Assembly (NCBI RefSeq): GCF_040954835.1 | Contig: NC_090706.1 | Coordinates: forward strand, 23,693,148 to 23,757,147 | Direction: 5' to 3' | Source: Lepisosteus oculatus | Lineage: Eukaryota > Chordata > Actinopteri > Semionotiformes > Lepisosteidae | DNA length: 64,000 nt | Part shown: piece by piece, positions 53,601 to 64,000 of the stretch | How positions within the stretch are numbered: the stretch's first letter is position 1 | Layout: every line of letters begins with the position of its first letter | Made by a program: the position numbers and the translations under genes | The notes under the pieces: model-generated | What the model saw: the letters and a program-made list of their open reading frames with translations, nothing else | What the model was told of the DNA's origin: nothing | Database searches by the model: none

Positions 53601-55744
53601 GAAAGCTTCAAGCACAACTTATATGTACAAAATGGCTACTCATTTAATACTTGCACAGGAGACTTCAGTAGCACGTCATCCCCAAGCCACATAAAATGGT
53701 CCCACAGCTTGATAGAATTCATTATGCCTTTTTTAAGAGACACTAAAATAAATATAAAATACATCTTCAGAATCAGGTCTTTTTATTTTTCAGAAAAAAA
53801 CACTTTTCTGCTGGGTTAATAAATGAAAGTGGGGGTATCAAAAATATTTGAGTACAAGTTAATGGAAGAAAAACAAATGCTCCCAAGGAGAAAATGATAT
53901 CAAGAGAGTTGTTTTGTGTTAAACTGGGCTTGCTTCTAGTGCATGGAGCTATGCTGCATGTCATAATCTAAACTCCTAGACTACCAAAATGGCTCTCAAC
54001 TGCATTATAATCTCACAAAGAATACTGCCATAGAATTTTAAATTAAAAATAAAACACTATTATACTAACCTCAGTGGTGAAGATGTTAAGAAATAGCTCA
54101 AAAAAGGTAAAAATGTCTTGTTTCAAATAAACTAAACCATGCAGTTGAAAACAAAAAATAAGAATTTTGCTCCTGACTGATTAATGAATATACAGAGTAC
54201 AAACCTTTTACCTTGGAAATACCTCAGCATCTTAAGAAAAAGCGTATCATTGTTTTCCAAGAAACATCCCACAATTAATGACAAGATTCCAAGAACCAAA
54301 CACTTTTACTATGCATGTGGGCTAGCAAAATTAACTGGGGCCATTAGTCATCCTGAAAAACAGGAGTGAAAGCAACAAGTATTAAATGCTACAAGTGACA
54401 CAGACAAGGAAGACTGTAGACAAACATACCACATCATACATTACCAACAGGTCTTAAAGAACTTAGTGAAGCCTTGTGCAGCAAACAATGTAAAAATTTA
54501 CATTCTGGCTGTTATATACACAACTGCAAAGTAAACACCATATATTTCTCATCTGGATTTAACAATATAATAACTGTATCATCTGAAAAAGCTACTTCTC
54601 CAATGGTTTCCATAGCATAAATCAATCACTAGGGTTAAAAAGAACCATCCATTTTATTTATAGCGTCATTTCACAGTAATCAATTCTTTAATTTTATCAC
54701 TTAGATTTCTTACTGTAAACCTTTTAATCAACAAAGCAAGGTTAAAGATCAAAAATGGCTTAATTCTAAGTACGTATTAAAGAAATTACTTTTATACTAT
54801 TATATCAAAATATTTCATATATAGTGTCAACATTTAAACACAGAGGTTCAAGGATAAAAATCAAGTTCTCATACAAGGTAATTACAGAAATAAATCTCGT
54901 ACAGGCTTTCTCATAAATTAAAAAAAGAATACACTTTACACTTCGCCCAATTATGGCCAAATTCAGAGGGAAATATAACTCAGTGTAGAAGTTGAGGAAC
55001 TCTAAGAGATCATAAAATATCTTTACACCACTTAAAAGGTGAAATAGCTGTCCTGTGATTTTCTGCTTTAGTTTGCAAACATAATTGCTTGTTTGATGCA
55101 TGATGAAAGAAAAAACAGTACTTCTAACATTTGTCCCCTAATCTTATAGTAAAGACCATTGTTCATAATCTAACAGGAGAAAGTGTGTGAGTTTTCTCAA
55201 CCTGAAAAACATCTTTAACAAGCAGTGCTGCTTATATCAAACATCAACCCCCACAGGCAGACAATATCTCAGAATGCGTATAATACATATATATTACTTT
55301 ATTATCAAACAAATGTGCTTTAGACAAAATGGCTTCAAGCCTCTTGTCTTTGACTGAAAAAGCAGTCTTTATTACAAGTGTTTCTCTGGGGATTCACACT
55401 GATTTTCCTGATATCCTCTCTTCTCTTTTGTGTAAAGCTTATTCTGTCATTTGATGTTGATATGCTTAAGTTCTTTGTTACCAAAAGCTCAGAGCCAGTA
55501 ATGGAGCACCCCCCTTCAGCAAAAAGGTCTGTGTTTATTAGAGTCCAGTAACTCGGTGTGCTTCAGTCATGCCACAAATAAGTTAAATCTTCAAGAGGCA
55601 AAAAAGAAATGCTTTAAAAATTAGCCAAGACTTAAGTGCCTGAAGATAAACAGCTCTATTCAAAATGCCTCCTGTTGATCCTTCCCTCACTCATTAATAC
55701 CTATAATATTCTATTCGTCATCATTCTCCCTTCACTGGACTTGC
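50650..55744. other. Intergenic sequence and probable SEC24A 3' UTR
   Basis: The SLC10 and SEC24A genes converge here. The right part (roughly 53000-55744), AT-rich and without frames, is likely SEC24A 3' UTR on minus, with several AATAAA candidates and no way to choose between them. 50650-53000 contains short open frames without splice structure or motifs, and possibly unclassified repeats around 51840-52700. Confidence 0.4.
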
Positions 55745-58700
55745 TTATTTGCTAACTTGCTGTTGCAGATGAAGCAGGAACTCATAGTACGACAGTGCAG
55801 ATTCTGTTCGGTCCTCGATCATATTTTGCATAAAGATGGCTTTGAGTTGGTTCTCATCCCTGTAAATACAGAAAGGAGTATTATAAACTAAAATTCCATC
55901 ATATCTGACGAAAAAACCCACTAGGTACGGTAGGAAATTGTGAAAGGTCCTTTGAATGAACAGAGAAACCTCTCGATCAGGAATGGTTTCATAAATCAGG
56001 CTGTAAATATGGATTGCAATAAGAGATTATTAATTTCTGAGTTTTTTTACAGGAAAACACCAGTGTCACAATGATTAGAATAATATATATTAGAAGAATA
56101 TTCTAATCAGTAAACAGTAAACAGGGGATCTCTAAACGTACTGTGGAACAAGAAATGTGGTAAATTTCCCTCGATGCACTGTTCTTAACATCAAAACGTC
56201 TTGTTATCCACAACTAATCTGTCATAATTCGGCTCAAATGAAAGAGCAGCCTGGCTTACCTGATCACATGAAGCACTGGGAAAAATGGCCTCTGTTCTCT
56301 TAGCCAGGAGATGAAGGCTCTTGTTCTCACAGACTCAGCTGTGTCCAATTCAGGGAGCTGATTCTGTTTTGTAACAAATACAAGAACATTTATCAGCTGA
56401 GAAGCTCTAGTGTGACCACAGTCCTGGTGTTTCTGCTCAGTTGGCTGCTTTGCCTTACCATGTTCTGAGGTATTGCTGAGTAGTTTGGTACTCCCAGCAC
56501 CTGGGTAATAAAGTTGGAGCTGCAGTTTCTTCCAATCCACAGATACAACACCTGTAAAAGGACAGGCTCTATAAACAATGCATTCTTACTTCGGATACTG
56601 ACCAGATGTCTCTGGACTGTACTTTAGCATCACCCAAAGCTTCAATCTTTTAAAATGTCTCAAAGGTTAAGGGAAAATCATACAACAAGCTTATCCTTAA
56701 ATAAGACTAATCAGATAACATAATCATCAAAATTAATCTATTCACTGTTTTAAAGTAGCAGATTAAACATTTAAATTAAAAGCTGATTATTCTTTGCCTT
56801 TAAGCTTTTACAAATCAGCAGCTTTTTTTTTTTGCAGTTGTGTCCCACTGCAATGAAACAAGTATAAGCCTAAAGAATAAAAAGCTTCTTTACTGCATAT
56901 GGTACTTATCAATCAGTCACCATCAAGGAAGCCATCACAGCTCTCCCCAACCCTTGTGAAAAATCCACTCATGATGCATTTCTAATCACATCTCGCAGAG
57001 GGAACTCCTGTGACCTCTCCTCGCTGAATTGTTATACAGTACTTGTAAAGCCTTGATAACAAGAAGGGCCCTCAGGAGTATCATTCAAAACAGTTCTCGC
57101 ATCCATAGAGTCATAGGAAGTGAAATAGGAAATCGCAGGAAGTGCTCACCATCCCAGTATCCATAAGGAAGGCCCCCTCCCTGCTCAGCTTCTCCACAGA
57201 GAGCTGCAGCAGTCCAGGTTGAGGGATGGTTCTGTCATTTATGTTAAGAGCTCCCTGTAACATAAAAATGATGCAGGGTGAATTATTACTCAGGTGGACA
57301 AGATGATTTTGAGCTATTTCATGGCAATGGAACAGCACAGAACTTGTGCGAACCAAGTTTATTTCAATCAATCAATCAAGGGTTGTTTATCAATGCAGAA
57401 CAATACAGCATATAGTGGTGGTTGTCGGCAGTGAAATGCATTTTCAGCAAGCTTGCCAAGAAGAGATAGGACAGAATTTGATAGAAGGTTACAAGAAGAA
57501 AACAATAAATTATACAGTTACAATTTACAAGATTACGCAATAATAAAAAAACGCAGGCGGGGAAGAAAAAAAACAAAACGCAGTGGACTGACTATTTATC
57601 AGTGGTCATTTGGGTAATTTGGTGGCTGCTGCGGTTGGTTGTTCAGCAGTCTTATTGCCCTTGAGAAAAAGCTGTTTTAAAATTTGCTGGTTTTTGTCTG
57701 TAGGCTGTGGTGTCATTTTCCAGATGGTAGTAGGGAAAACAGATTTACATGGGGTAGAGGGGAGTGTGGAACATGCAGTAGTGCTTTCCAGCCTTTATAC
57801 ACTTATGGGATAATGTAACAGGGAAAAGACACCCTGTCTCAAAAAGCAAAAGACAAATGACCCAACAAAGAAAATTGCAAGAATCGTGCTGCAGAATGAG
57901 AAAGACTGAAGTTATTTTGAAGACAGACGACTTCCGCTGGGGGTGAAAGAACAAATAACAGCGTAGGAATCTTATCTGCCTCCTCCTCACCTCGTCTGAA
58001 AGATTGTCAACTCTGTATAGAGAGGGATGGATCATGAGCATGAGGTACGCCAGGGGTTGGTACTTCAGCTGGCACATGGCAAACACACGGTCGTCCAGGC
58101 GGGTGCTGGTCCCAGTCCGGAAGGCTTTCTGGAAATAAAGATGTACTTCAGCAATTCAGTGACAACAACCCGGAAATAAACAATATGCTTCTTTTGGAAA
58201 AGGCTTTATATAGCCAGTAAATCCATCCATTTCTAACTGCTCCTTCCAGTTCAGGGTCATGGGGGACCAGGATCCACTCCAAGGCAGGGCACACACACAT
58301 TTAGACTGGGGCCAGTTTTCCCAGAAGCCGATTAACTCCAAACAGACAGCACCCCAAGTCCGGAATCGTACCCAGGACCACAGTGCTGTGATGTAGCACA
58401 GTTAACCTCTGTGCCACCACGCTGCCTGTAAGTGCAAGACAATACAGGGCTAATTCCACTTTAAATGTGGAAAGGATGTGCTGATAGTACATAGCTAGGA
58501 ACCAACTACCTCAATCTACCAGTAACACATCATACAATTTGATCTACACACTCTGCATTCCAGTCCAGTGTACGAGAGAGCGCTGATGTTCACATGGCAG
58601 ATCCCAGTGCAGAAGGCACAGTCCACCTGCGACACTGTTTTCATTCAACATCTCCTGAAGTGAGCTCATTGAAAGACTCACATTTGTTTTATTTGTTTAG

Positions 58701-61700
58701 AGGCTGCTGCTAATGCCTCACATGCAATCACGGGGAGAACATACAAACTCCACACAGATGAGACCAGCACCACAGGTCTGGAATTGAACCCATGGCCCCA
58801 GCACTGTGAGTCAGCAATGCTAACCACTGTGTCAACATGCCACCCATAGCCAGCACAATGCCTTCATAAAACCTTCTTACAGGCTAAATAATATGTTATA
58901 GCTTTACAACTGTTCTTCCTAATGACATAACAAGTACAAAATAATAATAATTGCTTACAATTATATAGCGCTTTTCTCGACACTCTGCTCAAAGAGCTTT
59001 ACAGGTGATGGGGACTCCCCTCCACCACCACCAATGTGCAGCATCCACCAAGATGATGCGGCGGCAGCCATAGTGGGCCAGAACGCTCACCACACATCAG
59101 CTATCAGTGGGGAGGAGAGCAGAGTAATGAAGCCAATTCATAGATGGGGATTATTAGAAGGCCATGATTGGTAAGGGCCAATGGGAAATTTGGCCAGGAC
59201 GCCGGGGTTACACCCCTACTCTTTTCGAGAAACGCCCTGGGATTTTTAATGACGCAGAGAGTTAGGACCTCGGTTTTACGTCTCATCCGAAGGACGGCAC
59301 CGCCTGTTTACAGTATAGTGTCCCCATCACTATACTGGGGCATTAGGACCCACATGGACCGCAGGGTGAGCGCTGCCTGCTGGCCCCACTAACACCTCAC
59401 TAGCCCCACTAACACCTCTTCCAGCAGCAACCTTAGTCTTTCCCAGGAAAGGAGGTCTCCCATCCAGGTATGACCAGGCTCACACCTGCTTAGCTTCAGT
59501 GGGTTGCCAGTTGTGAGTTGCAGGGCGATATGGCGGCTTGCAAAAGGTTTTACACAACAGCCACTCCTGATCAAAACCACACCTGCAGCTTTAACCCCAC
59601 GTTGTTCTAAACAAATGTTATGCAAATGTTCTTGTTCACCTCAGGTTGAACACCTGATGTTTGGATGCGTCTTTAGGAACAATGATCACGAATATTAGGA
59701 ATGTTCTCATTCAAGACTCTCAACTTATATATCCTCTAAATAGATATTATGAAGTGTGCATAAAGAAATAGGATCCACAGCCAGCCCAGAAAAGTTTTGA
59801 ACAGGAGCAGGAAAAACAAAGTTTTCATTTCCTCGGCACCATTGATACTGGAGTGAAAACCAGTGTTTCTACAAGACGGTAGGAAATTTACAGTGTGGAA
59901 AGAGCTAGCAGGCTTGGCTTCATGGGCCTTACCTGTTTGAGCAGGGCCAGGATGTAGAGTGGGAAGAGCCGCAGGCAAACAGGGGCCAGGAGGCCAGGCT
60001 GCTGGACGCTGAGCACAGAGGAGCGGTACGCAGCAAGGGAGTCGATGGCAGCGTTGACCAGGGCATCCCGGGCGTCACTCAGGCTGGCTGCCACCGAGCG
60101 GTCCACAGCTGGCACGAGGGGCAAGTCATCGGGTTAACACAACAGCACGCCAAGGAAGGAGGGCACACCGATTTCTACTGCACAATCATTGATGCCTTAA
60201 TGCTCATCACACCCTCTGCCAGACTTTCCAAGGGGACAGGACACCCATTTGTTCATTTGCAGGGTTGAGAAGAATACAGAACTTGTATAAAGGATCACAA
60301 TTACATTGCCTGGTTTTTAACATACAAGCAGAAACAGATCATGGCAGGATCACAAATGGCATCTGACATTAGTATGTAAACACAGAGGAGGCTCCCAGCT
60401 CCTTCTTGTCGATGTAGCATATCAGCCACGCCACCTCCTGAAGGCAAATGCAAAAGGTGGCTAAGGTTTATTCAAAATACGCAAATTATTGTGTACCTAT
60501 TTCTTGAAATTCCAGTTTTCCCATTTTCTTAAAGCATGTTAACTGTTAAGAAAAATAAGAAAGGTTTCAAAGCAGCTGTGTTGTGCTAGGCACAGAATCC
60601 CATTCCACTTCCCCAGCACTGCAGTTCTCACCCATGCTAGCCAGCAGTCCTGTAATGGCTTGCACATCTGCTCCAGCAAAGATGTCAGCCAGAGAATTCA
60701 CAACAGGCAGGCACATCGTGTGTACTCGGATCCGTCGCTCCCCTGTGGAACACAGACAAATTAGGATCCTTTCACGGATAGGTGTTTAAAACTTCCAACA
60801 ATAAAAAAAAAATCCTGAAGATAATTAAAAGGGAACTGTATTCCCAATTTCTCAGACCAACTGTTATGTCTTGGTCACAAAATTAATTGATGGTATAGCA
60901 AAGTTTTACAACTTCCAACTGAAGCACAAAATTGTGAAATTATTGAAAGTACTGTATGGTCTCCATTTTCTCACACAGCCCTGGTCTCACCATGAGTGAG
61001 AGCGAGAACTTGCATGAATTGTGACATGAGGCAGCTTACTAGTCACTAATGTGGCTAATGTAATGTACAAGAAAACAAGTACAGGTTGGACACAGAAATA
61101 GTCCAATGTGATCTGCAAGCTGAGCTAGCAAGTTGTATTTTTTGGCAAAAACATCTTGAAGTCAAAAGCAATATTGGTTTAAAAGAGATGCCTTCACAAG
61201 CCTGCTTGTTTACAATGTAATTGGGTCACTACATGTCACCAGAAGTTTTGTTGCCTTGTTACAAAATTCTAATTGTAGAATATCGCGCTGTGCCAACCTG
61301 GAAATGTAGTCTATTTTGTCTATTTTACAAGGTATTACGGGTTACTGTGTACATTTGACTTTCATTGTGGTTTGAAATGAAGTCAATGTTGAGTCTCTTT
61401 AACCCCAAAATATAAAAATAGTGATGCAGTTCTCCTATAACTGGCGTAATTATTCTCCACAGTGCTTTCATAATCCTGAAACAATGCCACAAAAAAGCTG
61501 ATTCTTTATACAGCTCTTTATAGACATGGCACTGTGACTCTTATTACCTTTGCTTGATGTGTATAGAAGAGCAGCTTGGAAAGAGACCACTTGCATATCC
61601 ACTAGATTCTCCTCAATGGACATCTGTACAGCAAACCCTGCATCTGGGTTGACATTGGGCAGGGACAACAGGTCTGTGGATCGGACGAAGAAGTTGCCAT

Positions 61701-64000
61701 GGAAGGTATGTATGGAAAGGCCTAAGAAGGAGGGAAAAAGATGAATCAAAGTTAACCACTTATGGAAAGCTAAGAGCATTACCATTCTCTTTACTTTTTT
61801 TTACAGCTATAGAAACCAGTAAGGATGGATTTCTAATGAACCCACTTTATCTGAAGCAGAAATATCTAAAAAGTGAAAAGAGTGCAAAATGATGGTACAC
61901 TGGCAGCAGTTGAACAGGAATATGTGAGGGTGCCAAATTAAGCTGTACTAATGCCCTCTAAACAAACAACGGTAGCGTAGTATTTGCAATTCCAAAGAAA
62001 AAGAGGCAAAGAGGTCAACGACAGAACGGGGAGGAATAACACATGAAAACTGACAGCAGGTGTGTTGTGTACCAGGTGTTCACAGGTCAAAAGATCCAAC
62101 CTCTAATTGTGTGAAATTTCCTTCACAAAATCCTTCTGAGCACACACCTTTGGTACAGCGTATCCTCATGACTGCCTCAAAGCCAATCTTCCTTATGACA
62201 TATCTTTTCAGGTCCTTCTGGAAGCGTTCCACCTGAGCAGGGTTGTGCTGGTGGTGGTACGAAGGGTAATAGTAGACACTGCCAGCAGAATACCTAGATA
62301 TGCAAGCTAAGAGAGAAGCAAAAATGATACAGAACTGCTTTCACAATGTTAAGCTGATTTTCTGTTCTAAATTTTGCTTTGGGAAAACCTTCATGTTGAA
62401 ATACAACAAAACAGAATGGTTCTTGCATTTCCTCCTGAACTGAAAAGAAAGAAGCTGGATGGGTTTTAGAAATTGCCAGCCAGAGGGAACAAGTACAAGG
62501 ACAAGTTGACACAGCTTTGGGGAAAAGGCGGCGCAGTTTACAAATAAACCCTAAACCTAATAGTAACAACTATTCAAAACAGTTTAATTTGAAATACACG
62601 TTTACACAAAATATAATGGTCAATATTCAACAAAACATTATACTGAAGGCACAAATGAAGGCTACAGAAGTGGATCAGCAAAAATGATACATGGCTTTTA
62701 AACAATAGAGGAAAACTCACCTAAGGATGCTAAATCACAGTACTGTCCGCTCAGTAAGAAAAGATCAACAGCAATCTGCTGCCCTGAACAGTCGAGAGCC
62801 AACTTTTTGTAGAAATCAGTTGCAGGGGAGAGGTGCTGAATATCCTGGAAACAACAAGAAGTACAATGGAGTTAACTATCCCGCTGCATACAATTTCAGG
62901 AAGCAAAGCCTCACAGAAAAATCTTCAGAAAAAAACCTAAACAATTCTGATATTTGCCAAGATATATGATTACAAATATTAAAAAAACTCTACTAATTCC
63001 ACAGAGTACATAGAGAAGCTTATTATTACAACATCTAGAAGAATATACACTTGATTTCTCAGTGATACAGCATCATCTCTATAAATCCAGATTTTAAGGA
63101 AGATGAAGATATGTGGAGCTGCAGTATGCTGGTGGACAGCCCATCCGGAGGTTCGGTCTCACCTTTGCAGATGCCCGCTGATTAGGGTCTTCTCTGGACT
63201 TCAGTGCTCCCACCCCCAGAGAGGGCAGCTGAGTTTGGAAGACAGAGGCTCGACCCCCGGTGGGCGAGAGCAGTTTATAGGCTGCCTGCAGGGCTGGACC
63301 CAAGGCTGACTGAGTCTCCATGGTCTTGGTGAACATCTGAGGCAAAGCCTTCAGCAAATCGTGTACCAGCTATCCAGAAAACAGAGACCACATTTCAGTA
63401 AGCTCCCTGCACAGGGACCTGGTATGATCCAGGTTGGACTAGTAGGCACATAAATAAAAATGACACTGAAATACAGCTTACACACAGAACAAAAACCTCT
63501 TCCTTACACAGGGGGCACAATTCGTGTAGAGAACATGAACACAATGTAGATCAGTCATTCTTTTCGTATCTCCGACATTTACAAGCTATGATTTGAATGC
63601 ATATTCTCATTCTGAGAGTAGAGTTATACCAATAGGCAGCATAATAATACTCCAGGGCTTAACACTTGCTTTCACATACATAAAAAGACGTACAAATAGT
63701 TTCTTACCTCTTTGCATTCACTGAGATTTACTAAAAGACTGTCTGGAGTTGGTATAAAAATATCTGAAAGGGAAAAGAAAATAAGATAATGCTATAGACT
63801 GCTCCTGTTTTGTGGCAATAATATTTAAATTCTAAATATTTTTTCAAAGTCAAAATTTTTAAAAAACATAAAAATACTAAGACACCAGGGTCAATTAGAA
63901 ATTTAAATGTCGTTTTTTCCCCAGTCCTCTACATAATCGGTGGGCCTCTTCTGCTCACCTTCAATATCTGAGACAATCAGCATCTGAGGCTGAGACAGAC
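55745..64000 (-). CDS. SEC24A: SEC24A, COPII coat cargo-binding subunit (3' half, runs off the right edge)
   Basis: Thirteen exons are visible on minus: 63959-64000 (cut by the edge), 63708-63763, 63163-63369, 62721-62844, 62148-62306, 61548-61721, 60632-60742, 59933-60108, 57991-58128, 57150-57254, 56459-56551, 56260-56363, 55745-55859. Phases agree and encode 533 complete residues of the C-terminal half (human protein about 1093). Recognisable segments are the trunk (LIVSDIE, DIFIPTPDSLL, QMFTKTMETQSALGPALQAA), the beta-sandwich (SIHTFHGNFFVRSTDLLSLP), the helical region (SLSDARDALVNAAIDSLAAY) and the gelsolin-like domain (TIPQPGLLQLSVEKLSREGA, LYLWIGRNCSSNF), ending LLHLQQQVSK. In the COPII coat it binds SEC23 and selects cargo at ER exit sites. 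SEC24A rather than SEC24B is supported by sequence and by linkage to CAMLG. Confidence 0.95.
57361..57810. repeat. Probable dispersed repeat in a SEC24A intron
   Basis: The region holds (TCAA)n-like ATCAATCAATCAAGG at its start, then GAGAAAAAGCTGTTTTAAAA, GTCTGTAGGCTGTGGTGTC and CCAGATGGTAGTAGGG, blocks that recur in a common fish repeat. I cannot name it, and the ends are approximate. Confidence 0.35.
58220..58430 (-). repeat. tRNA-type SINE, (ATGG) family
   Basis: Starts AATCCATCCATTTCTAACTG on plus and ends with the tRNA-like head GTTAACCTCTGTGCCACCAC. It lacks the middle part seen in the 33.9-kb copy. Confidence 0.7.
58728..58845 (-). repeat. tRNA-type SINE, 5' (head) fragment
   Basis: Contains CACGGGGAGAACATACAAAC, GGAATTGAACCCATGGCCCC (box B region on minus) and GCAATGCTAACCACTGTGTC. 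Only the head half is present. Confidence 0.75.
58941..59540 (-). repeat. 5S-derived SINE, minus orientation (SEC24A intron)
   Basis: The (AAT)n tail at 58941 is followed by TTATATAGCGCTTTTCTCGA and the full shared body, ending with the 5S-like CTTTCCCAGGAAAGGAGGTC, CCATCCAGGTATGACCAGGC and TGCTTAGCTTCAGTGGGTTG. This is the most complete minus-strand copy. It carries a local duplication of CCCCACTAACACCTC near 59384-59417. Confidence 0.88.

Noticed and set aside
63103-63357. Plus-strand frame and longer minus-strand frame around the SEC24A exon
   Set aside because: The minus-strand frame is the SEC24A exon 63163-63369 extended into its intron. The plus-strand frame is its shadow.

Overview
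The window is vertebrate nuclear DNA, most likely from a ray-finned fish. Its genes have many short exons with GT-AG introns. It carries several copies of a 5S-rRNA-derived SINE (SINE3 type), tRNA-derived SINEs ending in the ATGGATGG motif, and a LINE fragment of a kind common in fish. The single-copy block with long introns would suit a non-teleost such as a gar, bowfin or sturgeon, but that is a guess. All exon coordinates below were read by eye from splice sites and reading frame.

Five genes lie on the minus strand in one uninterrupted human chromosome 5q31 order. Reading the minus strand from the right edge they are SEC24A (3' half, 55745-64000), CAMLG (33548-37533), DDX46 (17302-31237), C5orf24 (11127-11741) and TXNDC15 (102-3543). 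TXNDC15, C5orf24, DDX46 and CAMLG are complete with every coding exon open; SEC24A runs off the right edge.

Two loci interrupt the block between CAMLG and SEC24A. One is a complete six-exon bile-acid/steroid transporter gene of the SLC10A1/A2/A6 group on the plus strand (42394-50317). The other is a small unrecognised multi-exon locus on the minus strand (38339-39646, possibly reaching 40465). Neither lies there in human.

The rest is 3' UTR, introns and repeats: five 5S-SINE copies or parts, about six tRNA-SINE copies, a truncated LINE with an endonuclease region joined to a 3' tail shared with the 5S-SINE, a solo LTR in an SLC10 intron, a cluster of GGTACC/CCATGG palindromes downstream of the unknown locus, and a short element family of about 120 bp. 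Two copies of that short family keep perfect 12-bp target duplications, and one of them is a foldback.

The genes do not form one pathway. SEC24A is COPII cargo selection, CAMLG is tail-anchored protein insertion in the ER, DDX46 is U2 snRNP/pre-spliceosome remodelling, C5orf24 is a nuclear protein of unknown role, TXNDC15 is a ciliary transition-zone/ER thioredoxin-fold protein, and the SLC10 gene is a sodium-coupled transporter. They are neighbours by ancient synteny.
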